Source of the DNA: CAVRZY01 sp963725415
Lineage (GTDB): Bacteria > Acidobacteriota > Terriglobia > Bryobacterales > Bryobacteraceae
Length of the DNA stretch: 59,282 nt
Assembly (NCBI GenBank): GCA_963725415.1
Contig: CAVRZY010000249.1
Coordinates: 1-59,282, forward strand
Direction: 5' to 3'
Within the stretch, counting starts at the first letter, position 1. Every line of letters starts with the position of its first letter. The translations under genes and the position numbers were made by a program. The notes beneath the pieces were generated by a model. It worked only from the letters and a program-made list of their open reading frames with translations. It searched no databases and had not been told where the DNA came from. Positions 1 through 7,952 of the stretch are shown one piece after another.

Positions 1-1
1 T

Positions 2-499
2 GCCGAGATCGTCTGGACCGAAAGCTTTCATCTCCACCCATTGCTCATCGAGGCTTTCTACGAAAAGCTGCGGCCGCTGATGGGAGGCCGGAAGGTGCTG
101 TTCACCGCGCACAGCCTGCCGGAGGAACCCCTCCAGAGCACGGATCCTTATGACGCCGCGGCCAGGGCCACAGCCGCCGCGGTCGCCGCGCGGGCCAATC
201 TGACGGATTGGGATTTTGCCTATCAGAGCCAGGGCGCGATCGAGGGAAGCTGGCTTGGGCCGACCGTGGAATCGCGGATCGACCGGTACGCTGCCGAAGG
301 GATCCGCGAACTGCTGCTGGCGCCGATTGGATTTGTCTCGGACCACGTCGAGATCCTCTATGACGTGGATATCCTGTTTCGCAACTATGCCCGCGAGCGC
401 GGCATCGAGCTGCGCCGGCCCGGATCGCTGAACGACACGCCGTTGTTCATTGCTGCCCTGTCCGATGTGGCCCGGCAGGGACTCGAAGCCCGTCAATGA
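2..499 (+). CDS. hemH: Ferrochelatase, C-terminal part (5' end outside window)
   Basis: This is the C-terminal ~165 residues of ferrochelatase, which inserts iron into the porphyrin ring at the end of haem synthesis. The open frame runs in from base 2 without a start, so the gene begins upstream of the window. Family hallmarks seen are the F-T-A-H-S-L-P-E segment with the metal-site histidine, the G-P-T-V-E segment, and the G-F-V-S-D-H-V-E-I-L-Y-D-V-D motif with the conserved glutamate. The stop overlaps the start of the next gene by four bases (ATGA at 496-499), so the two are translationally coupled in a haem operon. The sequence does not show whether the substrate is protoporphyrin or coproporphyrin. 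Confidence 0.93.
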   Translation, partial: AEIVWTESFHLHPLLIEAFYEKLRPLMGGRKVLFTAHSLPEEPLQSTDPYDAAARATAAAVAARANLTDWDFAYQSQGAIEGSWLGPTVESRIDRYAAEGIRELLLAPIGFVSDHVEILYDVDILFRNYARERGIELRRPGSLNDTPLFIAALSDVARQGLEARQ

Positions 500-1869
500 G
501 GCCTGTAGTCATCATCGGTGGCGGCATTTCGGGCCTTTCGACGGCCTACTACCTTGCCAAGGCTGGCATTCGCGCCACTCTGATCGAACGGGAAACGCGC
601 CTGGGGGGCGTGATCCGGACCGAGATTGTCCAGGGTTGCCTGCTGGAAGCCGGACCGGACAGCTTTCTCTCGGTAAAGCCGTGGGCCATGGATCTGATCC
701 GCGAGTTGGGGCTGGCGGGCGAGGTCCTCGGCTCGAACGACCATTTGCGCGTCACCTACGTGTGGAAAGGCGGGCGTTTGGTCCCCCTTCCCGACGGGCT
801 GATGCTGATGATTCCGACCAAGGTGCTGCCCATGGTCTGGACGCGGCTGTTGAGCTGGCCGACCAAGCTGCGGATGGTGCTGGAATGGTTTCGCCGGCCC
901 AGGGGGACGCTGGTGCAGGATCGCTCGGTGGCGGAGTTCGTCGCGGACCACTACGGGGTGGAGGCCGTGGACTATCTGGCGGGACCATTGCTAGCGGGCG
1001 TCTATGGCGGGGACCCGGACAAGCTCAGCGTCCGGAGTGTGCTACCGCGGTTTGTCGAGCTGGAATCCAAGTACGGCAGCCTGACCAAAGGGGTTGTGGC
1101 CGAACGGCGGCGCGCGGCGGTTCAGGCCAAAGGCGTGCCGTTGTTTCGGACGCTGAGAAAAGGATTGGGACGACTGGTGGAGGCGCTCGAAAGGGCCACG
1201 AGCCCGCGCCCGGAAGTCCTTCATTCGGTGGCTGAGGCCGTGGAACGCCAGGGCCGCGGCTACCGAGTTCGGGTCAAGGGCGAGTGGCTGCAAGCCGACC
1301 ACGTGGTTCTGGCCTGCCAGGCTTACCAGGCGGGCGCGCTGGCCGTCGGGGTGAACCCGGAGCTGGCCGAGCTGTTGGACTCGGTCCCGTACTCCTCATC
1401 GATGCTTGTATCGTTGGGCTTCGAGAAAGCCGGTTTCTCTCACCCGCTGGGTGGATTCGGGTTCCTGGTCCCGAAGCGGGAACGGCGCCGGCTGGTGGCC
1501 TGCACCTGGGTGGGGACGAAGTTCTCGCACCGCGTGCCGGAGGGGATGGCGTTGCTGCGGTGCTTTCTGGGGGGTGAGAATCACTCTATGCTGAACGAGC
1601 CCGACGAGACGGTGATTGCCTGGGTGTGCGGAGAGCTGCGGGAAATAATGGGCGTGACAGCGACCCCCGTCTTCGCGCGGGTAGCCCGGTGGCCCCGCTC
1701 GATGGCGCAGTACACGGTGGGGCATCAGGAGCGCGTGGCGCGGACCGAAGCGCGGCTACGGCAAACACCCGGTCTGTTCCTGGCCGGCAATGCCTACCAT
1801 GGGATCGGCGTCCCGGATTGCGTCCGGATGGGGAAGCAGGCGGCGGAGCGGATTACCGCCCGACAATGA
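496..1869 (+). CDS. hemG: Protoporphyrinogen oxidase, HemY/PPOX type
   Basis: A 457-residue flavoprotein of normal length for the oxygen-dependent PPOX family, which oxidises protoporphyrinogen IX (or coproporphyrinogen III) in the last haem steps. The N-terminus carries the FAD-binding dinucleotide motif (G-G-G-I-S-G-L-S, residues ~8-15) followed by I-E-R and the R-L-G-G-V-I segment typical of amine-oxidase-like flavoenzymes. The C-terminus has the PPOX signature F-L-A-G-N-A-Y-H-G-I-G-V-P-D-C. The start is fixed by the ATGA overlap with hemH. Some databases would name it hemY. Its 3' end overlaps the convergent gene at 1853-2495 by about 17 bases. Confidence 0.93.
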   Translation: MRPVVIIGGGISGLSTAYYLAKAGIRATLIERETRLGGVIRTEIVQGCLLEAGPDSFLSVKPWAMDLIRELGLAGEVLGSNDHLRVTYVWKGGRLVPLPDGLMLMIPTKVLPMVWTRLLSWPTKLRMVLEWFRRPRGTLVQDRSVAEFVADHYGVEAVDYLAGPLLAGVYGGDPDKLSVRSVLPRFVELESKYGSLTKGVVAERRRAAVQAKGVPLFRTLRKGLGRLVEALERATSPRPEVLHSVAEAVERQGRGYRVRVKGEWLQADHVVLACQAYQAGALAVGVNPELAELLDSVPYSSSMLVSLGFEKAGFSHPLGGFGFLVPKRERRRLVACTWVGTKFSHRVPEGMALLRCFLGGENHSMLNEPDETVIAWVCGELREIMGVTATPVFARVARWPRSMAQYTVGHQERVARTEARLRQTPGLFLAGNAYHGIGVPDCVRMGKQAAERITARQ

Positions 1870-2495
1870 CGCGCACCGCCGTGGAGCGCACCTCCAGCCG
1901 CTCGATGCGGTGGGTGAGGCTCGAAGGGCTGGCCCACTTGGGCTTCCGGGTAGTAGGCCGAAAGGAAGTTCTGAATCAGGAAGTCCAGCGTCGCTCCACT
2001 GATGGCCAGGCCGGAGATCTCGACGCGCTCCAGATCCACGGTGGCGGTTCCCGCGCCGGAGCGGATGCGGACGCTCACTCGCACGGGCCGCTCGCCGGCC
2101 AGCAGCTTGGCCAGCAAGAAGTTCATGGGACGGCCCTGAGCCTGGTGGAGCTTGGGGAAATCCACGTAAGCAAAGCCTGAGGCCCTCCCATTGCCCAGCT
2201 CCAGCCTGGGATCCCGAATCCCCTCGGGAGCGACGTTGGGAAGTTCGCCCCGCACGTAGGCGTTCAATTCCTCCCCAGTCAAGGAGACGAACGAGCCGGC
2301 CGGGACCTGGTCGTTTTCGAGGAGTTCGATCTTGCGCTTGGCGCTCAGATAGTCACCGCTCGGGTCGCCGAGTGGGGTAGTTGCAGCGAACAGGGAGAAC
2401 ATGGCTTGATCCACCTTACGGTATTGTAGAATGCGCTCCAGGTTCCTGGCGGCTGCGCATTTGACCCTGCCGGCCGGGTCCGATAGACTTGTCAT
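1853..2495 (-). CDS. Hypothetical protein, one apparent frameshift near its end
   Basis: I do not recognise this ~213-residue protein. It has a run of hydrophilic then beta-rich sequence (L-T-G-E-E-L-N-A-Y-V-R and later R-V-S-V-R-I-R-S-G-A-G) reminiscent of small lipid-binding or periplasmic proteins, but no signal peptide is evident in the frame as read. Reading straight through gives an improbable Arg/His-rich tail. Skipping one base near 1915-1920 restores a plausible beta-rich end (R-I-E-R-L-E-V-R-S-T-A-V-R-V-I-V-G-R) and a TAA stop at 1853-1855. The start is uncertain: 2495 is the longest possibility and a start near 2402 would also fit. It converges on hemG and is divergent from metK. 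Confidence 0.6.
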
Positions 2496-2550
2496 TTAAC
2501 TTCTCGCAGTCAAAGCACGCCCCATTGAAACCGCAACTGGGGTAGGTACA

Positions 2551-2555
2551 GGAGG
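2551..2555 (+). promoter_or_regulatory. Ribosome binding site of metK
   Basis: A perfect GGAGG lies eight bases before the GTG at 2564 and supports that non-ATG start for metK. Confidence 0.75.
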
Positions 2556-2563
2556 TTTCTCAG

Positions 2564-3736
2564 GTGCCAGACGCACGCAGCTATGTTTTCACCTCGGAAT
2601 CAGTGACCGAGGGACATCCGGACAAGATGGCGGATCAGATCTCGGACGCTGTTCTGGATGCGGTAATGAAAGAGGATCCGATGGGCCGGGTAGCGTGCGA
2701 GGTGCTGGTCACCACCGGGCTGTGCATCGTGGCCGGAGAGATCACTACCACCGCTCACCTGGACATCTCTGGGATTGCCCGGAACACGATTCGGGAGATT
2801 GGTTACACGGATGCGGGGTACGGGTTCGATGGCGCCACCTGCGGGGTGTTGAATGCCGTGCAGAAGCAATCCCCTAACATTGCCATGGGGGTAGACACCG
2901 GCGGGGCCGGCGACCAAGGGCTCATGTTCGGCTTCGCCTGCCAAGAAACTCCGGAGCTGATGCCTCTGCCCATCATGATGGCCCACAAGCTGGTCGAGCG
3001 GCTGAGCGAGGTGCGCCGCACGGGTGTCTTGGATTTTCTGCGGCCGGACGGAAAATCCCAGGTCAGCGTGGAGTACGTCAACGGAGAGCCAAAGCGAATT
3101 ACGGCAGTGGTAGTCTCGACCCAGCACAGCGAGAAGATCTCGACCGAAACGTTGCGCGCCGAAGTCAAGAAACATATCATCGAGGCGGTCATTCCGGCCG
3201 GGATGGTGGACTCCTCGACCCGATACCACATCAATCCTACGGGCCTATTTGTGATCGGGGGCCCGCACGGGGACACCGGGTTGACGGGGCGGAAGATCAT
3301 CGTGGACACCTACGGCGGCATGGGGCGCCATGGCGGGGGCTGCTTCTCCGGCAAGGATCCCACCAAGGTGGATCGTTCCGCCTGCTACATGGCCCGGCAC
3401 ATTGCCAAGAACATCGTGGCGGCAGGGCTGGCGCGGCGGTGCGAAGTGCAGTTGGCGTACGCCATCGGAGTGGCTGAGCCAGTCTCGGTGGCGGCGAACA
3501 CTTACGGGACCGGGCTGGTGGATGAGGACCGGCTGGTGGAATTGATCCGGGCGAACTTCCCTCTGACCCCCAGGGGCATGATCGAGTATTTGAAGCTGCG
3601 CCGGCCGATTTACCGCAAGACCGCCGCGTTCGGCCATTTCGGCCGCACGGAGGAAACCTTCACCTGGGAAGCCGCCGGCAAGGCCGAGGCGCTCCGAGAG
3701 CAAGCGCAGCTCACGGCCTCGATGGCGCAGGGATGA
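2564..3736 (+). CDS. metK: S-adenosylmethionine synthetase
   Basis: This enzyme makes S-adenosylmethionine from methionine and ATP. The 390-residue length is usual. Visible signatures are S-V-T-E-G-H-P-D-K near the N-terminus, the ATP-binding G-A-G-D-Q-G hexapeptide in the first third, and the glycine-rich G-G-G-C-F-S-G-K-D-P-T-K-V-D-R-S loop (Cys where Ala is more common). It starts with GTG behind a strong GGAGG. It is followed after 59 bases by the adenosylhomocysteinase gene, so synthesis of SAM and removal of its by-product SAH are encoded together. A perfect hairpin sits between the two genes. I see no SAM riboswitch in the short leader. Confidence 0.97.
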   Translation: MPDARSYVFTSESVTEGHPDKMADQISDAVLDAVMKEDPMGRVACEVLVTTGLCIVAGEITTTAHLDISGIARNTIREIGYTDAGYGFDGATCGVLNAVQKQSPNIAMGVDTGGAGDQGLMFGFACQETPELMPLPIMMAHKLVERLSEVRRTGVLDFLRPDGKSQVSVEYVNGEPKRITAVVVSTQHSEKISTETLRAEVKKHIIEAVIPAGMVDSSTRYHINPTGLFVIGGPHGDTGLTGRKIIVDTYGGMGRHGGGCFSGKDPTKVDRSACYMARHIAKNIVAAGLARRCEVQLAYAIGVAEPVSVAANTYGTGLVDEDRLVELIRANFPLTPRGMIEYLKLRRPIYRKTAAFGHFGRTEETFTWEAAGKAEALREQAQLTASMAQG

Positions 3737-3738
3737 CA

Positions 3739-3779
3739 GGATCGTGGAAGGTGAGAACGTAATGCGCCCTCCACGATCC
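3739..3779 (+). terminator. Perfect 10-bp hairpin between metK and ahcY
   Basis: GGATCGTGGA at 3739-3748 is perfectly complementary to TCCACGATCC at 3770-3779, with a 21-base loop. No T-run follows, so it is not a classical intrinsic terminator. It could be an attenuator, an mRNA processing or stability element, or a partial terminator tuning ahcY relative to metK. It ends 16 bases before the ahcY start and lies directly upstream of the AAAGGAG ribosome site. Confidence 0.55.
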
Positions 3780-3795
3780 GGCGAAAGGAGCATCG

Positions 3796-5076
3796 ATGTC
3801 CACAAATCCTGAAACGTCCGTCGCTTGCGATGTGAAGGACATGTCTTTGGCCGAGGCGGGAAAACGCCGCGTGGAATGGGCTTTCCAGTCCATGCCGGTG
3901 TTGCAGACCATCCGCAAGCAGTTCATCAAGACGCAGCCGCTGGCCGAGATCCGCATTTCGGCCTGCCTGCACGTCACCACGGAAACCGCCAACCTGATGA
4001 TGACTTTGCGAGACGGCGGAGCTTCGCCCGTGCTGTGCGCTTCCAACCCGTTGTCCACGCAGGATGACGTGGCAGCGACCCTGGTCCGCGACTACAACAT
4101 TCCGGTCTTTGCCATCAAGGGAGAATCCAACGAGGTCTACTACTCTCACATCAGCGCGGCGGCCGATCACAGACCGCACATCACCATGGACGATGGATGC
4201 GACCTGGTCACCACGCTTCATACCAGCCGGAGGGATCTGCTGGAGGGGGTTCTGGGCGGGACGGAGGAGACCACCACCGGGGTGATCCGCCTGCGGGCCA
4301 TGGCCAAGGAGGGAGTGCTCCGCTACCCGGTGATCGCGGTGAACGACGCTCTGACCAAGCACCTCTTCGATAATCGCTACGGGACCGGCCAGAGCACGGT
4401 GGACGGCATCATCCGAGCTACTAACATCCTGATGGCGGGTCTGAACGTGGTGGTGGCGGGCTATGGATGGTGCGGCCGGGGAGTGGCCATGCGCGCGCGG
4501 GGCATGGGGGCCAACGTCATCATCACGGAGGTCGATCCGATCAAGGGGATCGAGGCCCTGATGGATGGGTTCCGGGTCATGTCCATGCTGGAGGCGGCGG
4601 AGATCGGGGACCTGTTCGTGACTCTGACCGGCAACAAGAACGTCATCACCCGCGAGCACTTCGAGAGGATGAAGAGCGGCGCCATCCTATGTAATTCCGG
4701 TCATTTCAACGTGGAAATCGATCTGGACACCCTGGAGCGAATGGCTTCCTCCCGCCGCATGGTTCGTGAGTTCGTCGAGGAATTCGCGCTGCGGGACGGG
4801 CGCCGGGTCAACGTGCTCGCGGAGGGCCGTCTGATCAATCTGGCGGCCGCCGAAGGCCATCCCGCTTCGGTGATGGACATGAGCTTCGCCAACCAGTTGC
4901 TGGCGGTCGAGCACTTGGTGAAACATCACGATTCGCTGGAGAAGCGCGTGTACCCGGTGCCGGAAGAACTCGACAAGAAGATAGCCCGGATGAAGCTGGA
5001 ATCCATGGGAGTGAAGATCGATCGGCTCACCCCCGAACAGGAGCAGTACCTGGCAAGCTGGTCGGAGGGAACGTAG
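3796..5076 (+). CDS. ahcY: Adenosylhomocysteinase
   Basis: This NAD-dependent hydrolase splits S-adenosylhomocysteine to homocysteine and adenosine and relieves methyltransferase inhibition. The 426 residues match the family. Signatures seen are the substrate-site segment around N-D-A-L-T-K-H-L-F-D-N-R-Y-G-T-G-Q-S and the Rossmann motif V-V-A-G-Y-G-W-C-G-R-G-V-A followed by the acidic residue in I-I-T-E-V-D-P. The near C-terminal H-P-A-S-V-M-D-M-S-F-A-N-Q segment and the K-x-x-R-x-Y tail, which reaches the partner subunit, are also present. A good AAAGGAG ribosome site precedes ATG 3796. It forms an operon with metK. Confidence 0.97.
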   Translation: MSTNPETSVACDVKDMSLAEAGKRRVEWAFQSMPVLQTIRKQFIKTQPLAEIRISACLHVTTETANLMMTLRDGGASPVLCASNPLSTQDDVAATLVRDYNIPVFAIKGESNEVYYSHISAAADHRPHITMDDGCDLVTTLHTSRRDLLEGVLGGTEETTTGVIRLRAMAKEGVLRYPVIAVNDALTKHLFDNRYGTGQSTVDGIIRATNILMAGLNVVVAGYGWCGRGVAMRARGMGANVIITEVDPIKGIEALMDGFRVMSMLEAAEIGDLFVTLTGNKNVITREHFERMKSGAILCNSGHFNVEIDLDTLERMASSRRMVREFVEEFALRDGRRVNVLAEGRLINLAAAEGHPASVMDMSFANQLLAVEHLVKHHDSLEKRVYPVPEELDKKIARMKLESMGVKIDRLTPEQEQYLASWSEGT

Positions 5077-5080
5077 ACAC

Positions 5081-5151
5081 GCCTGTAGCTGGTAGCCAGT
5101 AGGTTGTAGGTCCGGCGCTGATCGACGGGCTACAGGCTACCAGCCACAGGC
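5081..5151. repeat. Intergenic long hairpin, 17-bp arms
   Basis: GCCTGTAGCTGGTAGCC at 5081-5097 pairs with GGCTACCAGCCACAGGC at 5135-5151 with one mismatch. It lies between ahcY and tig, so it could act as a transcription terminator or an mRNA end. It belongs to a family of similar CTGGTAGCC/GGCTGAGGG-type hairpins seen in other gaps of this window (10370, 13299, 21797). Confidence 0.6.
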
Positions 5152-5177
5152 GGCCCCTGTCGGAGAGAGGTAGACGA

Positions 5178-6438
5178 TTGGCTGAAAGTTGCAGGCGATC
5201 ACTGGAGCTTACAGTTCCGGCCGGGGAGGTGGCCAGCGAAACCGAGCGGGTCATCGAATCCATCCGGCAACGAGTGCGGCTGCCCGGATTCCGGCCCGGG
5301 AAGGCGCCGGGGGAGTTGATCCGCACACGTTTTTCCGAGGACGTCCGCGAGGAAGTCTTGCGCAAACTGGTTCCCAAGTATCTCGAAAAGCGGGCCGAGG
5401 AAGAGGGGCTGTCGATGGTGGGGAGGCCGGAGATCAGCGAGGTCCGCTTTGCGAGAGGTGAGCCGCTGCGGTTTAAGGCCGAAATCGAAGTGGCCCCCCA
5501 GATCGAGCTGAAGGAATACAAGGGGCTGGCCGTGTCGTACCAGGACCCGGAAATCAGCGACGAGGACGTGGACAGGCGGCTGGAGGAGATCCGAGAACAG
5601 AGAGCGGAATACCTCAACGTGGACCCGCGACCTGTCGAAGACGGCGATCACGCCGTGCTGTCGCTGAAGAGCCTGGCGGGTGTCGCGGGTCCCCCCATCG
5701 ACCAGGACGAGTTGATGCTGCACATCGGGGACCCCGAGACGCTGGAGGCCTTCAGCGAGAATCTGCGCGGCATGGTTCCGGGAGAGGAGAAAGAGTTCGA
5801 GGTGAGGTATCCGGAGGACTACGGGCAGGCGAGGCTGGCGGGCAAGACGATTCGCTTCCACGCCGGGCTGAAGGGCATCCGGCGGAAGGAACTGCCGGAA
5901 CTCAACGACGAATTCGCCCGCGACCTGGGGGACTACGATTCGCTCGACGAGGTCCGGGAAGCGGTTCGAAAATCCCTGTTTCTGGAGCGGCAGTACGTGG
6001 CGCAGCGAAAGGCTAAGGAGGCGCTGGTTGACAGGCTGGTCGAGCTGCACGAGTTTCCGGTACCGGAGGCGTTTATCGAGCGGCAGATTGAGCTGCAAGT
6101 GGAACAGGTACCTGCGCGACCTTGCGGCCGAGGGAGTGGATCCTCGCTCCCTGAAGATCGACTGGGAAAAGGTGAGGGAATCGCGGCGCGGCAGAGCCAT
6201 GCATGAGGTGAAGGCTTCCCTGCTAGTGGACAGGATCGCCACTGCCGAGAGCATCCTGGCCACGATGGAGGAGGTGGACCGCGAGGTGCAGCGCATCGCC
6301 AAGCAGGAGCGGGAGCCGGTGGCTGCCACGCGCCAGCGGCTGGAGAAAGAGGATGGTCTCCGGCGGATCGCCTCGCAGATCCGCACCGAGAAAACCCTGA
6401 GCTTTCTCTTCGAGCATGCCAGAAAAACAGCCGAGTGA
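5178..6438 (+). CDS. tig: Trigger factor (one apparent +1 frameshift)
   Basis: Ribosome-associated chaperone with peptidyl-prolyl isomerase activity, ~419 residues when reconstructed. The N-terminal ribosome-binding domain contains the G-F-R-P-G-K-A-P signature around residues 38-45. The central FKBP-like domain follows (E-D-G-D-H-A-V-L.. to ..Y-P-E-D-Y-G), and the helical C-terminal domain is Arg/Glu-rich. The frame breaks at about 6106, where one extra A in the segment reading GTGGAACAGGTACC shifts it. Omitting it gives Q-V-E-R-Y-L-R-D-L-A and continuous homology to the stop at 6438. The start is TTG 5178 behind GAGAGAGG. It heads the tig-clpX-lon block. Confidence 0.92.
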
Positions 6439-6547
6439 AGCCGCCTTTCGGTGAATGGCATTGCTGAATGGGCCGGTTCGGGGGATAATGAAAGCAGACC
6501 CAGTATATGCGCATGGGTAATAAGTTGAGGCGCTCGGGAGCCAGCTC

Positions 6548-7823
6548 GTGAAACGGACTGGTTCCGAGGAGCCATTGCGCTGTTCCTTCTGCCACAAGAG
6601 CCAGGACGTGGTGGGGAAGCTGATCTCTTCTCCCAGCGATTACCCCCGGGCCTACATCTGCGATGAGTGCATCGCGGTCTGCAACTCGATTCTGGAAGAC
6701 GATCGGCACGATTCGCCCTGCGCAGCGCCCCACAAGCTGCCGAAGCCGTTGGAGTTGAAGGAATACCTGGACCAGTACGTGATCGGGCAGGAGGCCACCA
6801 AGAAGAAGCTGGCGGTGGCGGTGTACAACCACTACAAGCGCATCCACATGAACAAGCAGCGCAGCTCGGACGTGGAGGTGTCCAAGTCCAACATCCTGCT
6901 GATCGGGCCGACGGGATCGGGCAAGACGCTGCTGGCGCAGACGCTGGCGCGGATTCTGGACGTGCCGTTTGCGATCGTGGATGCCACCACGCTGACCGAA
7001 GCGGGCTACGTGGGCGAAGACGTCGAGAACATCATTCTGCGGCTGCTGCAGAACGCCGATTGGGACGTGCAGCGGTGCCAGCAAGGGATCATCTACATCG
7101 ACGAGATCGACAAGATCAGCCGCAAGGACGAGAACCCCTCGATCACCCGGGACGTTTCCGGAGAAGGCGTGCAGCAGGCGCTGTTGAAGATCCTGGAGGG
7201 AACAGTGGCCAACGTGCCGCCGCAAGGGGGGCGCAAGCATCCGCACCAGGAGTTCACCCCGGTGGACACGACCAACATCCTGTTTGTGTGCGGCGGGGCA
7301 TTTGTGGGTCTGGAGAAAGTGATCGGGCGGCGGGTGGGGAAGAAATGCATGGGTTTTCTGAGCCCCGAGGACCGCCAGGGGGAAGGCGGCAGGCAGATCG
7401 TTCCCAGCCGGCGCGACATCGACCTGCTGGAGCAGATCCAGCCGGTGGACCTGATCAAATTCGGGTTCATCCCCGAGTTCGTGGGACGGCATGCCGGTGG
7501 TGGGGGTGCTCGAGGATCTGGACAAAGAAGCCCTGGTGCAGATTCTCACCAAGCCCAAGAACGCCATCGTGCGTCAGTACCAGAAGCTATTCGAATTCGA
7601 GAATGTTAGACTGAGATTCAACGATGATGCGCTGGAGGCCATCGCCACCCTGGCCATGGAGCGCAAGGTGGGGGCCCGTGGTCTGCGCATGATCCTGGAA
7701 GATCTGATGCTGGACCTGATGTACTATCTCCCCTCCTACAAAAGGGTGCGCGAGTTCCTGGTCACCAGGGAGATGGTGATGGCCCAGAAGATCAATCTGG
7801 CATTGTTGGAAAAAGCGGGTTAG
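6548..7823 (+). CDS. clpX: ATP-dependent protease ATPase subunit ClpX (one apparent frameshift)
   Basis: AAA+ unfoldase that feeds proteins to the ClpP peptidase, ~424 residues when reconstructed. The N-terminal zinc-binding domain has cysteines at residues 12, 15, 38 and 41. Walker A is G-P-T-G-S-G-K-T at ~120-127, Walker B is I-I-Y-I-D-E-I-D, and the sensor-2 region is G-A-R-G-L-R. The ClpP-docking loop is present as M-G-F in K-K-C-M-G-F. The frame breaks at about 7489, where an extra C between CGG and ATG interrupts F-V-G-R-M-P-V-V-G. Removing it restores the family to the TAG at 7823. The GTG start gives the expected N-terminus. The usual clpP gene between tig and clpX is absent. Confidence 0.92.
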
Positions 7824-7952
7824 CCTTCGTCAGCCACGGGCAGGCAGTGGGTGCGGCTTCAGAGCGCCGAACCGGATGGCGGCTGTGACCTCCCGGCCAG
7901 TTCCGGAGTACAATCGGTAACAGAAGAACCCATCGCTGGTTGAAATCATAAC

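Noticed and set aside
450..1235. Long open frame overlapping hemG in another frame
   Set aside because: It is Gly/Arg/Pro-rich, resembles no protein, and lies within the much better supported hemG; high GC produces many such shadows here.
2496..2563. Possible SAM-sensing riboswitch before metK
   Set aside because: The gap is only ~68 bases and I see no riboswitch core or pairing pattern; a strong ribosome site is enough to explain the leader.
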